NCBI GenBank assembly: GCA_026214975.1 | Contig: CM047809.1 | Location: forward strand, 128,265,470 to 128,329,469 | Source: Gentiana macrophylla | Lineage: Eukaryota; Streptophyta; Magnoliopsida; Gentianales; Gentianaceae | DNA length: 64,000 nt | Direction of reading: 5' to 3' | In this document: positions 1 to 10,822 of the stretch, one piece after another | Position numbering within the stretch: position 1 is the stretch's first letter | How the letters are laid out: each line of letters starts with the position of its first letter | The notes under the pieces: model-generated | Database searches by the model: none | The model's input: the letters and a program-made list of their open reading frames with translations, nothing else | Told to the model about the DNA's origin: nothing | Translations under genes and position numbers: made by a program

Positions 1-1165
1 ATCGTGTGGCAACAAATACATCTTAGTCTGCGTTGACTATGTTTCGAAATGGGTGGAGGCAATTGCCACTCCTCACAATGATCATAAAACGGTCATGAAA
101 TTTCTAAAGAAGAACATCTTTGTGAGGTTTGGATGTCCACGTGCCTTGATCAGTGATGAAGGGACACACTTCTGCAACCGACCTTTGGAAAAAGTCCTCG
201 AGAAGTATGGTGTTCGCCATAAAGCGGCACACCATATCATCCGATGACTAGTGGTCGTTGAGCGAAGCAACCGTGAGTCTTAAGAAAATCTGGAGAAGAC
301 GGTGAATAGTCATAGAAAAGACTCGGAGTTTGAAGTTGGACGATGTACTTTGGGCATATAGGATCGCCTATAAGACCCTATGGGTACATCGCCATATCAA
401 ATGGTCTACGGAAACCATGTCATCGCACTGTCGAGCTAGAGCATAGAGCTTATTGGGCCACAAAGTTTTTAAACTTTGATGCCCAAACTTGTGGACAAGA
501 TCGACTTCCCAGATAGCTATATGAGTGGACGAGTTCGGACTTCAGGCATATGAAAGTGCCAGGATCAAGAAAGAGAAGATGAAACTACTCCATGACGCCA
601 AGATAAAGAAGAGAGAATTCCGTGTCGGTGAGCAAGTTCTCTTATACAATTCTAAGTTACATTTGTTTCTGGGAAGTTGAGAACACGTTGGTCCGGTCCT
701 TTTGAGATTCTCCAAATCATTCCTGGAGGTGTTCTAGAACTACGCGGTTATCCAGACCAACCGTTTCGAGTTAATGGTCAAAGGTGCAAGCACTACATTG
801 GTGAACCTAAAGAAAAACCTTTGATTGTTAAATTTCTTGATATTCTCGGATGTGGTGTTCCAGAGGTCAATGAATTTGATGAGTTTTCATCCGATTTATT
901 CTCCGAGAATGACGGTATTGGTTCATCAGCAGAAGTTCTAGCAGGTAGTTGGGATATGGAGGAGTATGAAAGAGAGCAAAAGCTTAAACGTCATCAGAGG
1001 AATCAGAGAAGAAAGAAATCAGCCATGGGGAAGATTAAACGAGTTTGGAAGGCTATAAAAGATTTTACCCCATGTGTTAGATGTTGTTTCTGCAGCCACA
1101 CTACGGACCGGAGCTTAAACGAGGTAGTGGCTGGCAGAAAGGTTAAATGGCCTGATCCAGGCTGA
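1..1165 (+). pseudogene. Athila A integrase core and C-terminal region, frameshifted
   Basis: The first part reads as the integrase catalytic core: DYVSKWVEA carries the first catalytic Asp and LISDEGTHF the second. Normally this enzyme joins retrotransposon cDNA to host DNA in the nucleus. The frame is lost near 247, where the conserved region just after the second Asp looks scrambled, and returns at about 677 with the chromodomain-like C-terminal motif RWSGPFEI and NGQRCKHYIG. A basic extension follows (KRHQRNQRRKKS) and the protein ends in WPDPG followed by a stop at 1165. Element B ends in the same WPDPG, so this is the natural pol C-terminus. The same conserved frame resumes after each break, so either old decay or sequence error could explain them. 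Confidence 0.8.
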
Positions 1166-2564
1166 GCTTCAAATGTGTCGAGCTAACGACGATAACCATT
1201 AGCGCTACTAGGAGGCATCCTAGATATCCCTTATTATATTAGTTTCTTTCTTTAGTTATTTTTCCTTGTTCTAGTTGTTTTACTCTTATTAGGATTGTGT
1301 TGTTTTTATCAGTCAGCCGTCCTCATCTTATACAGGGTCGAAGTGTGGTTTTGCTTACGATTTCCTCTTATCTTTATCTCTATCACTTTTGCGCGATATG
1401 GTTTAGTCCCTTGTATCCCCCGAGGTATTTCTTTGCTTTTCAAGTGTGCGGTGGTATTTTCGGTAGCGTTTGTGAGTTTCGGATGAAGTCGGTTTTCCGG
1501 TGGATGGTCCACGCCTCATTGATTTCCTCAACATTTTTGGACTGGCTCCGGACCATTTCAGAATTGCCTCTTTCGACATCTGAACAACTAAGTTTTTCCT
1601 TTCCTTTTATTTTCTCCACAACATGAGGACATGTTGTTATTTAAGTGTGGGGGAGGGGAATGATCGCTATGTATCTACCATTTGCTTAATAGTCATTGAT
1701 GCTGTATACCATATTTTTAGTGAGTTAGTTGTTTCACCAAGATTTATTTTCCACGTGCCATAGTGAATGATGAGCTAATTTATAAAGCTATACCCCGTTT
1801 GGATTAGTAATTTTTGATTTCCTTATAAGTCATGTGCTTAGTGCTACGTATATATCTTGAGATTTATGATAGTCTGTATTTAGCTCCGAGTACGATGTAC
1901 TGTGAATATCTAGAAGTTTGAATGTGATAAGTAACACGGGGCTAATGTCAATTAAAAGGATAAGTTAATAGTTGATTAAAAAAGGGTGTGTCGAAAGCTA
2001 GTCGATGATTTGAGTGAGGTAGGGTATACCACGTATGTCCTATACCACTATGATGACTAAAAGCTCACGACAGTTAGGAAAAGCTGCCTTATGATTGGAG
2101 TAAGGTAGGGTATTATCTCGAAATGTCCTATTCTGCTATGAGGGCAATAGCTTCTTCTAATGTGTGTTTAAAGTGAAAGAGTTAAATCAACTTAATAATT
2201 GGTATGGAATGAATATAAGACTTAGTTGTCGTTAATCTTATCCCCAGTATAAACCGATGGATATGTTGTAGGGATTATCCTCTGAGTATTTCAGAAAGGC
2301 CCTAGATTCATTCGATCATTCTTTTCGGGATATGTCACGTTTGTAGGGTGCACCTTATGAGTGTCACTTATTACTAGTCTACGAGGGGGTATTAGCTAGT
2401 TTTGCTTTGAGTTTTTCAAGTTTGGATTTAGTGGAAGTTTTCTATGGCTATGCACACACACGATGGTGAACTTCTAAGTTATTGAATATATGTTATATTT
2501 GTTGATATGTCTACACTATCTCGAGCTTGATTTTGTTTTGTTTTGCTCGGGACGAGCAAGGTTT
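1166..2564 (+). other. Athila A 3' non-coding region (env position, no long ORF)
   Basis: About 1.4 kb lies between the pol stop and the polypurine tract. Some Athila relatives carry an env-like ORF in this position, but the longest frame here is about 109 codons (1297-1626). A GTCGAGCTAACGACG block just after the pol stop (from about 1177) has a counterpart in element B near 13761. A block at 1415-1655 is also clearly related to 14085-14313 of element B, including a shared RWMVH-type frame and an internal AAGTGTGGGGGAG at 1643-1655. I see no support for an envelope protein. Confidence 0.6.
1643..1655 (+). other. Internal polypurine-tract-like motif, Athila A
   Basis: AAGTGTGGGGGAG occurs here and again at the real polypurine tract (2565-2577), 922 bases downstream. 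Element B has the same pair. A second plus-strand primer site is a reasonable inference but is not proved by sequence. Confidence 0.6.
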
Positions 2565-2577
2565 AAGTGTGGGGGAG
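2543..2577 (+). other. Hairpin plus polypurine tract of Athila A
   Basis: TTGCTCG at 2543-2549 pairs with CGAGCAA at 2553-2559 around a GGA loop. Next comes AAGTGTGGGGGAG (2565-2577), immediately upstream of the LTR TG at 2579. The tract primes plus-strand DNA synthesis in LTR retrotransposons. The same hairpin-plus-tract arrangement is present in element B. Confidence 0.8.
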
Positions 2578-2578
2578 T

Positions 2579-4273
2579 TGTTAAGGGTGATTTTATATGA
2601 TTTATACCGTTATATTTCGTAACGATTTCTCCCATAATCTGATAAATTGCATAGAAAAGTAAGTGCTTATTAGATTTATTGAGCAAACGAGTTTTAAATG
2701 TGTTTAAATGCAAAATCGAGATATTTACGTGATTTTATCGGTGTTTTATGTTTATTCGTATGATGTTACATTTTGCATGTTTCTATCATGTTGTTAGGTA
2801 CGTTTTCATGATGAGTAAGGAGCTTAAACGATGATCACATGAAGATGGAAGAGTTGAAAGATGTTTAAGTGAAGAATCATTGAAGAAACCGGAACCAGGC
2901 ACTTCATGGGGATTTTGTCCACACCTGTAGGCACTTTCAGGGAAAGTTGTCTTGATGAAAGTTGTAGAGGATTGAAATAGCTTTCCAACGCATGTTGAAT
3001 CACCTCATTTGGAGCCCTAGAAGTGAAGTTATGAGCAAAATACTGGAGCAAGGTAGTGGACGGGCGTCCATAAAAGTGAACTGGCGTCCAGAATCGTATT
3101 TTACATTCAGAGAGTTCAGACGCGTTCTGAACGAGCGTTCATTCTCCGTTCATAGAGGCTGGACGAGCGTCCAAGATAGTGGACGGGCGTCCACGGCACC
3201 GACTCAGCGAAACCGACCTAAAAATCTATAAATAGGCGCGATTTCCCAAACCCTAAACATACAATTCGAACCCTAAATTTCTAAGGCGGCTTTGGTCGCG
3301 ATTTTACACTTTTTATTTCCAGTTTTATGCAACTTTAAATTCGATCAAAGTAGGCTAGTAGTATGTTATTTTTCTGCTTTTCTGGGTTGCTGAGGATGCT
3401 CAGAGGCTAGAACCTCCTTCAAACGAGAATTGTGAAGCCATCAGCATTGAATTGATCTATTTATTTCGACTTTTACTGTGAGTATTTACTACGGTTGTTT
3501 CTTATCTATGCATATTCTTGTTTTAATGCAATTATATTGGGAGATATGTTGTATGCTTGATATGTTATTGTTTGATGGAAATCTTGAATAGCATAGATCA
3601 CCATAGATAAGAATAGTTCATTAGATTTATATTAACGGAAGTTAGTAAGTCTAAAAACTAGATCGTTAACGTGAAAGTTGACACCTTTGATCTTTTAACG
3701 TGTTAAATTAGTATTGGAAGATACTAGGTTAATAGATGGATTGCCTAAGGAATTAGGAATTCATGTTTAGGTAAGGTGAATCACAACCTAAGTAAATACC
3801 ACGTAAAATCGAGATAATAGATCAATGCATGTTGATAGGTGGATCAATCCTCGTTTGTCTTTTATAAACTTGATTTACAATCCTCATAGCTTAGTTTAGA
3901 TTAGTTAATTTATTTTCCTGCACTTTTAGTTTATTTTTATCGCTTTCAATCTTTCCTAGCATTGGATTAATCTCCTCTGTCTAGTTATTTTCTGCATATT
4001 TGTTTAGCTAGTTATTCGTTAGGTTAGTAATCGTGGCAATAGTGAGTTAAAAACAAAAGCTAGGGTTAACATTCGTCTAGTTCCCCGTAAGATCGACCCG
4101 GCATTAGCCTCCATACTACGATCCTTGCACTTGAGGTTAACCGGTTTATTACTTGTTGTTTTGTATTGATTAAATCCGGGACAATTTGACTTTGCAAATG
4201 TCGGATATCCATTTTAAACCTAATTCAACCCGAAGTGTAATGTCACAGTATTTTCTCCGTGATTCCATTAACA
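2579..4273 (+). repeat. 3' LTR of Athila A
   Basis: The left end is the TG directly after the polypurine tract. The right end is placed at 4273 because TGTTAA at the left mirrors TTAACA at 4268-4273. This gives about 1695 bp, but the right end is a best guess without the 5' LTR to compare. A TATAAATA box lies at 3227-3234. The block GATCGACCCGGCATTAGCC near 4092 resembles the equivalent end block of element B's LTR. Confidence 0.65.
3057..3234 (+). promoter_or_regulatory. LTR promoter of Athila A: four palindromic motifs and a TATA box
   Basis: The near-palindrome TGRACGRGCGTYCA occurs in full at 3057-3070, 3128-3141, 3160-3173 and 3180-3193, with a half copy at 3081-3090. TATAAATA follows at 3227-3234. 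The position just upstream of the TATA box suggests U3 enhancer or factor-binding elements. That function is inference. Confidence 0.65.
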
Positions 4274-4479
4274 ACGCCCTTAGTGTTTTAGTTCTGATAT
4301 GAGGTGAAAAAAGTTTTTGAATTTATTTTAGTTCTAATTTAGTTTTTAATAGAATTTATTTCTCAAGTGTTTCTCCTTTATTTATCAATTACACTCCACT
4401 TTATCTTTGTAAATAAGTTCTTAATCAACAATATATGTTGATCTTCACCCATCATTTCGTAAATAACATACCTTATTAA
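4274..4479. other. Unassigned AT-rich junction
   Basis: This short AT-rich stretch lies between the Athila A LTR and recognisable LINE sequence. It may be the decayed 3' end of the LINE. I see no ORF or repeat that I can name. Confidence 0.4.
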
Positions 4480-5950
4480 ATATTCAAAAAAATAGTACGT
4501 AAAAATATATCTTGATCCTTATACAAATTGTAATTAAAATATAACTATTACATTTACATTATAACTATTAACTACATAATCAAAAGTATTTATGTTTTTA
4601 TCATATGACAACATACAAACAGCTTTGGAGGGACATAACGAAATTAGGCTAGATAGTAAGAACAAAGGAAAGCAATAACAACTTTTCCATCCTAATTAAG
4701 AAATTTATTTTTCCAGTTTCTAACCTTATTCCTTCATTTTTTTAATAACAAATTAATAGACTCATTTTTTGTAATAATGACATTTTTGCTAAAGAAGAAT
4801 GGAGACTTAGAGATGTTAATAGCATGTCTAGAGACAGATTCATAGTTAGAAAAATCTTCCAACATAGAGATTGCAGACTTTTTAGGAGTAGTCAAAATGA
4901 GAGAGGATCGTCTATAAAGAAAAGATGATTAATAACTGGACTCCTAAGATAGATTTTAATACCTATGATGCTTCCAACTAAATCAGAAACCTTTAGGAAT
5001 TGATAAATAGGTATCAAATCAACTTTTAATACCTAAGATGTTTTCATCTAAATCAAAAGCCTTTAGCAATTGATAAATAAAGAATCTCCTTGCCTAACAA
5101 CTCTTGAGGGCTTAACAAAACCAATTTTGTGACCATTAATGATAAAAGAGTAGGCTTAACAAAACCAATTTTGTCTCCATCAATGAAGAAAGAATAGGAT
5201 ACAAAAGAAATGCATTCCAAAATCAGGTCAACCAATTTAAGAGAGAAACCCAAAATTTTCTTGATAAAAGTTAAGAAAAATCATTCAAATATGTAAAGGC
5301 TATAGAGATATCCAACTTTAAGGCCATATAAGATACTTACCTTTTCACTTGTTAATCTTAATGCAATGATTAATGAGCAATAATGTAAGTATCAAAAAAT
5401 TGTTTGCCAAGAGAAAAAGCGCCTTGATTGTCACTATACAAAAATATTTAACATTTTTCACCCCATTGGCAAGGACTTTGGAGAAATATTATTATAAATA
5501 ACTAAATAACATTGCAAAGACTAATAGGTCTATAACGGGTGACTTCAATTGAAGAAGAAACTTTGGGAAACAAGGCAATACATGAATGATTATCTTTTTT
5601 TGGAGCTTCCCAGGATTAAGAAATCTTTGAAAGAATTGACAACGCCATTTTTAATAATGTGATAGCAATTTCTAAAAAATGTTGAGGACATAGCAATCAG
5701 TCCTGGGGCTGGATTTGATTTCTTTTGAAAAATAGCTTTCCTAATTTAGGCTTTTGAGACTTCTTTCAATAATTGCTGATTCATACATAAGGTTATCAAC
5801 GGTTGTATATCATTAAAAACATTAAGAGAGGAAAATTTGTTACCAGAGTCTTTGGATAAGTTCATGCAAAGGCTTTGAAACTGCTTGCCAATTTCATTGG
5901 AAGAGACGCACCAGCCTCTAGAGCTTTGATCCATATTATTGGTGATAAGT
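4480..5950 (-). pseudogene. LINE-1 copy, fragment 1: reverse transcriptase (3' part)
   Basis: Read on the minus strand in shifting frames, this encodes a decayed plant LINE ORF2. Recognisable RT pieces in order are NPAPGxxxMSSTFF, the block RPISLCNV followed by KVLAN (about 5530-5460), and FSLKLVDLILECIS with SYSF (about 5253-5190). Then come an FxDD-type catalytic box read as FFIDDPLSF (about 4915) and a later WKNKFLN segment. LINE reverse transcriptase copies element RNA at a nicked target. Several stops and frameshifts make this copy dead. The right edge at 5950 is the insertion point of Athila B, and the reading continues at 16660. The left edge is approximate. Confidence 0.8.
5110..5197 (-). 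repeat. 44-bp tandem duplication inside LINE RT
   Basis: Units 5110-5153 and 5154-5197 both start GCTTAACAAAACCAATTTTG and differ at several positions. They interrupt the RT just after the GFVKP motif. This is a local duplication in an already dead copy. Confidence 0.75.
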
Positions 5951-7319
5951 TGTTTAGGGTATATTTTACTATATTTTCGGGCTTAATCCCTAAACAATTT
6001 ACCTTGTTTTTAAAGGAAATAAATGAGAAAAGCATGTTTTTAACCAATAAATTCATATAATGTTCATTGAGGGTTTATAATTTAATTAGGAGGAAATATT
6101 GGGATTAAATGTTATTTTGTTACACATTTTATTATTATTATTACTCGATGACTTGGTGTAACAATAATTTTGTAGAAAATAAAGAAATGCAAGGGATATT
6201 ATTTATTGAGAAGATTTATGTCATTCAATCAAGGATTTCAAAATAAAGGAGAAAATCGGATCAAGATTTGAAGAATAAATCGATCGAGCGAAAGAGTGGA
6301 GTGGGGAACACGTTTACTGAAGCACAAAGTGTGAACGCAGAGAAGTGGCACGCTCGGTCGACCGAAAGCCGTTCTATTCGGTCGACCGAGCCAAGAGGTT
6401 CGGTCTACCGAGGTCGCAGAATTTAATTCGACGCGCTTTCTAGATCCTTCCCCTATGTCGGCCACAAACTCCTATATAAGCAAAGATCCATTCGAGCGTA
6501 AACGGACGCCCAAAAATATTCACAAGAATACATTAGCATAAATTAGATTCATAATTAGGTTTTTATTTTTCTTTTCAATTTCGATTCAGCAATTATGGTT
6601 TTTATTATGAAGATGAGTGGCTAAAGGCACGAGGCTAGGACCACTATGTGAAGCCACCATCACCGGATTTAAACAAGGATTTTGCATTTATTCGTTCTAG
6701 TAAGTTTCTTGTTCTTCCTTCATGTTTTGAATTGTTTATGTGCAATGTGTATGACTATACTTGTGTTGCATGCTGATTGAATTTAGACATACGATAGTTG
6801 ATAAATTCATAGATTGCCGTGAAGGAGAGTGATAATATTTCTTCTAACAAACGAAAGTTGAGGGAGAATATTGTTAGATTAGGATTTTATATCCATATCT
6901 TTGTTTCGTAGAGCTTTAGTCAAACCGAGAGGTGTACTAATTAAAGGTGTAGAATCGAGAGAGGAAACGCCGCTTTAGTAGATAATAATCCAAGACTTAC
7001 GAATGAATATGCGATTTTCTTGTTAATTTCAGTGGGGTGGTGGATCAAAGGTGTGTTCTAGTTGTTTTAATCATAGTTGTTAGAAAAAGATTTGATAAGT
7101 AGTAGTTGTTCTTTTCGCTTTTGAAACATTTATTTCGTTCTTTAATCCAAGATCGTATTTATAAACCTTACAAAAATCGAAGGCGGAAACACTATTTTTC
7201 GTACAAGTCCCTGCGGATACGACCCGGTTTCATCACTATAGCTGCGAACCTTCGCACTTGGGGTTGACATCGGTTTTATTTATTATATTTTATCACTGCT
7301 TTGCATAAAACCGCAAACA
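5951..7319 (+). repeat. 5' LTR of Athila B
   Basis: The LTR starts TGTTTAGGG and ends GCAAACA, 1369 bp. It pairs with 15316-16659 (1344 bp). The length difference comes mostly from loss of one palindromic unit and small indels near 15700. TATATAA lies at 6473-6479. Confidence 0.93.
6354..6479 (+). promoter_or_regulatory. LTR promoter of Athila B: three palindromes and a TATA box
   Basis: TCGGTCGACCGA occurs at 6354-6365 and 6378-6389, and a one-base variant (TCGGTCTACCGA) at 6400-6411. TATATAA follows at 6473-6479. The 3' LTR has only two copies (15719-15730 and 15741-15752) with its TATA box at 15813-15819. Confidence 0.65.
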
Positions 7320-7325
7320 AGTTTT

Positions 7326-7335
7326 TGGCGCCGTT
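7326..7335 (+). other. Primer binding site of Athila B (tRNA-Asp type)
   Basis: TGGCGCCGTT matches the start of the primer site complementary to the 3' end of plant tRNA-Asp, as in other Athila elements. It begins 7 bases after the LTR. The match fades after ten bases. Confidence 0.8.
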
Positions 7336-7403
7336 TGGGACTTGGCACGGAAAGTTTTCGTTTCGGTCTGTAATTTCGGACGGTCGCTAATTCAGTGCGT
7401 ACT

Positions 7404-7435
<32 letters not shown>

Positions 7436-7707
7436 TTCAAATTGGTCGATCGAACTCACCTCTCTCTCGGTCGACCGAGAGTTATTTTTAATTTTTCTTT
7501 CTCTGCTTCGCTCGTGATAGTCTTACAAAGATTCATTCATTTTATTTGCGTTTTTGAGCCTGCTTTGAGTCCTGTTTTAGTTTAGTTTTTAGTTGTTGAG
7601 TCTAATTAAAGGATTATACTTAATTTTATAAAAAAATAAAAAAAAATTAAAGAATAAAATAAAAAAAAAAATTTATTTTGACCTAACATTTGGTTCGAAC
7701 GTGGTTT
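7336..7707 (+). other. Leader of Athila B with an A-run and an 18-bp palindrome
   Basis: This untranslated stretch lies before gag. It has a long A-run near 7409-7435 and a perfect palindrome CTCTCGGTCGACCGAGAG at 7464-7481, whose core is the same as the LTR promoter motif. Confidence 0.7.
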
Positions 7708-9368
7708 ATGCAAACTCGAACTCACGGGGGACCACTTTTATATAACCCGGAGCTAGAGCGAACCATCGTTCGACCGAATAGACGTTTGGCTCGACTCGCC
7801 GGATCGACGGACGAGGCAAACGACCCTGAAGAATACGTTGAGGAAGAAGCCCAAGTTGAGGAAATGGCAGATCAAAGGACATTGGCAGACTATGCCATGC
7901 CATCTACTGTGAAAGTAAATCCTGCAGTCGTGATTCCTGAAATCACGGCTGATAATTTCGAACTCAAAACTTCTTTAATCAACTTGGTGAGAGGTTCCAC
8001 ATTCCATGGCTTCTCCACTGAGGACCCACACGATCACATTCACTCATTTCTAGAATCGTACGGGACTACTTTAATCAAAGGGGTCACTGAGGACGCCCTG
8101 AGGATGAAACTTTTTCCCTTCTCACTGAAGGGAGAAGCGAAAGAATGGTATAAATCTTTACCAGTCGACTCCATTACTTCGTGGGAGGAGTTGGAGAAAG
8201 AATTTCTGAGCCAGTACTTTCCACCTGCAAAGACGGCTCATCTTCTGAATCAGATATTCACTTTTGTGCAAACCGAGAGGGAATCATTTTGCGATGCATG
8301 GAAACGATTTAAGTCTCTCTTGAGAAAGTGCCCCCACCATGGGCTGGATAAACAAAGGTTGGTCAACACTTTCTATAGTGGTTTGACTGAATTGACCAAG
8401 GGAATGGTGAATAGTTCTCACTGGAGGTGCATTTTCTCGAGAAAGACACCGAAGAGGATGGACGTTGTTTGAAGATATTTGCAGTATAATTATGCCCCTA
8501 CCTATAAAGGTGCATCCAATGTAAGAGCTCGACTCAGTGGAAGTATGAGGTAGATGAGACCACACTTCTAAAGGCTCAGTTAGCCGCACTACAGAAGCAA
8601 GTGGCGGCAATGAATGTTCAAAGTCTTGTATGTGACAACTGCCATGGCCAAGGCCATCGCAGTAATCAGTGCCAGCTTGACCCGATCCCTCAGGTCAAAG
8701 CTGTGCAAAACAACGTTGTCTGCCAAAATTGCGATACTATTGGGCACACGTTCCATCAATGTCCTCTATTGCCGCATTCGAGAGGAGGTGAATGCATTCG
8801 GATTCTCAAAATTATCGACCTTTGGGTCGAATCGAGAACACTCAAGGGTTTAATTCATCGGAGTGACCTTCAGGTAGCAAATCCCCATCGATTTCCAGCC
8901 CCTAGGCCTAATCTGAGCAATTTTCAAACCAACTCTCGACCGGCATGGAACAATAATCCACCGGTCAATCAAAATCAAAATCATAATCAATCATTTCAGA
9001 TCTTAGAACAAAAGTTGAGTGAGCAAGCCACGGCCAACACTCAGTTGGCAAATGCATTGAGTACTTTGACCAGTACAGTGAGAAATCTAGAGGTGCAAAT
9101 GGGACAGATTTCGGGGCAGCAAGCAAGTCGACCTCAAGGTCAGCTGCCGAGTTTTACTGAGAAGAACCCCCGAGGGGTTAACGTGGTCGAGAATGACCAG
9201 AATACTTGCACCGACCTGGCTGCACCATGGAACTATGGTCAAGATGAGTTGAATGTCGTAAATCGAGGAGTAGGAAAGCGGTCGGGCGGTCAGGCCAACC
9301 AGGAAACGAATAGCCCCTCTGCGCGAGCAGAGAGGCGGGGAGGGAAGATCTTCTTTCTCCTCGTATGA
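7708..9368 (+). pseudogene. Athila B gag, frameshifted
   Basis: Gag forms the virus-like particle and packages element RNA. The start is placed at the ATG at 7708. The retrotransposon gag domain covers roughly residues 95-230, with FHGFSTEDP, the WYKSLP tryptophan motif and EFLSQYFPP visible. The frame breaks near 8430-8475 and resumes at about 8601. Two CCHC zinc knuckles follow, CDNCHGQGHRSNQC and CQNCDTIGHTFHQC, both with perfect C-x2-C-x4-H-x4-C spacing. After these comes an Asn/Gln-rich linker and a coiled-coil-like segment (LEQKLSEQATANTQLANAL). Frames are lost again after 9368. Intact domains separated by single shifts suggest few mutations, or sequence error, rather than ancient decay. 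Confidence 0.85.
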
Positions 9369-9477
9369 GGATCTTGGGACGGCCGTTGAGCCAAGTGAAA
9401 AAGGAAATTCAAAGAAATGTGAGAGTTGAGAATCTCGGGCCAAAAGAAGTCGGATTCTAAGTTGAGTTAGGAAGCAT

Positions 9478-10221
9478 GTGAGGTGGAAAGATAGGGAAGA
9501 CAAAGCAATCAATCATAAGACGGCAAAGAAGAACTTCACTGAGGAGGACTTTGCTGATCTCCCTTACCCACCTAGCAAGAACAAGCTGTCATTAACAGTC
9601 GATAAGGAGTATAAGAAGGTTATCGATTTGCTCAAGAATATTGAGGCAAACATTCCATTAGTTGATCTTTTGGTAGGGATGCCAAAGTATACAAAGTTTA
9701 TAAAGGACGCAGTGAGTTCGAAGAAGAAGCTTCAAGAGCTCGAGCACATAGTGTTGAATGAAGAATGCTCCGCAATCGGTCAGACTAAACTTCTCGTGAA
9801 GTGTCCCGACTCGTAAATTCACGATTTCGTGTACTATCGGGAACATGGACTTCCATAATGTTTTATGCGATTCGGGGGCATCAATCAATCTGATGTCTAC
9901 TTCAATCTTCCAATCTCTTGGATTGGATCAATCTATTACTCTTAGACCCATTTCTCTTCAACTTGCAGATAGAAGTGTGAAGTATGCAAGGGGGCGTAGA
10001 AGATGTGTTGGTCAAGGTTGAGAACTTCATATACCCAAATTGATTGGGTAATCATGGACATGACCAATGATGAGAAAACACCCTTGATCCTTGGAAGACC
10101 TTTTCTTGCAACCGCCCGTGCCTTACTAGATTCCTACACAGGTGGCGAGATAACCCTACATTTGGAGGATGAGAGTGTAAAGTTCAATGTGGGCAATGCG
10201 TTGAAGCACGATCCAAAGTGA
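9478..10221 (+). pseudogene. Athila B aspartic protease region, frameshifted
   Basis: The first segment (9478-9816) is the conserved linker between gag and protease. After a frameshift the active-site motif DSGAS is read at 9869-9883 followed by INLM, and the C-terminal protease motif ILGRPFLATARAL is read at about 10090-10128. This enzyme cleaves the Gag-Pol polyprotein. The ORF ends at 10221. The stretch 10222-10810 contains only short broken frames of the protease-RT spacer. Confidence 0.8.
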
Positions 10222-10822
10222 CACTTGTTTAGCTATTGAGGACGATTTCACTGATGAGTATGATGAACAAGTGTTCATGGGCGTTGGGATGAGGAAGAAT
10301 TCAATAAACAACTGCAACTTGGGTGATGAGGAGTGGAATAATTTTTAGAAGAGATTGAGAAGGAGGAAAAGGAAAGTTACGATTACCAGGAGATGGTAAG
10401 AAAGAAAATGAGGAAGAGGCATGGTGACATGGCCAGATTTGAAAAAGGGGATGAAACCCCTGCCTGGCCGGGAGGCCATGATGCTTGAGCCCTTATGATA
10501 AGCTTGGAGATCTGGAGCTTAAGGGCGATAAATTAAGACCAAGTGTGGAGGAGCCACCGTCGATTTAGTGTTGAAACCCTTGCCTCAACACTTGAAATAC
10601 ATTTTTCTCGAGGGACGGTGATAAGCTCCTTTGATTATTTCATCTAAGTTAGAACCAAAGGAGGAAGAAAAGCTTATCAAAGTCTTTGCAAGATAATATC
10701 CTAGCCTTTGGTTGGCAAGTGGGAGATATCAGGGATAAGCCACGATATCTCAGTATGCACAAGATCAGGACTGTTGAGGATCGAAGAAAGTGCGCTGACT
10801 CGAGAGAAGGCTAAACCCTCAC

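Larger units (their letters stand above)
1..4273 (+). mobile_element. Athila-type Ty3/gypsy element A, 3' part (cut by window edge)
   Basis: The window opens inside the integrase core. It continues through the integrase C-terminus, a 1.4-kb stretch without a long ORF, a polypurine tract and a 3' LTR. Athila assignment is inferred from the pol C-terminus, from the AAGTGTGGGGGAG tract and from close similarity in layout to element B, whose primer site is tRNA-Asp-like. The 5' LTR, gag, protease and RT lie outside the window, so no target duplication can be checked. The pol reading frame is broken between 247 and 677. Confidence 0.85.
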
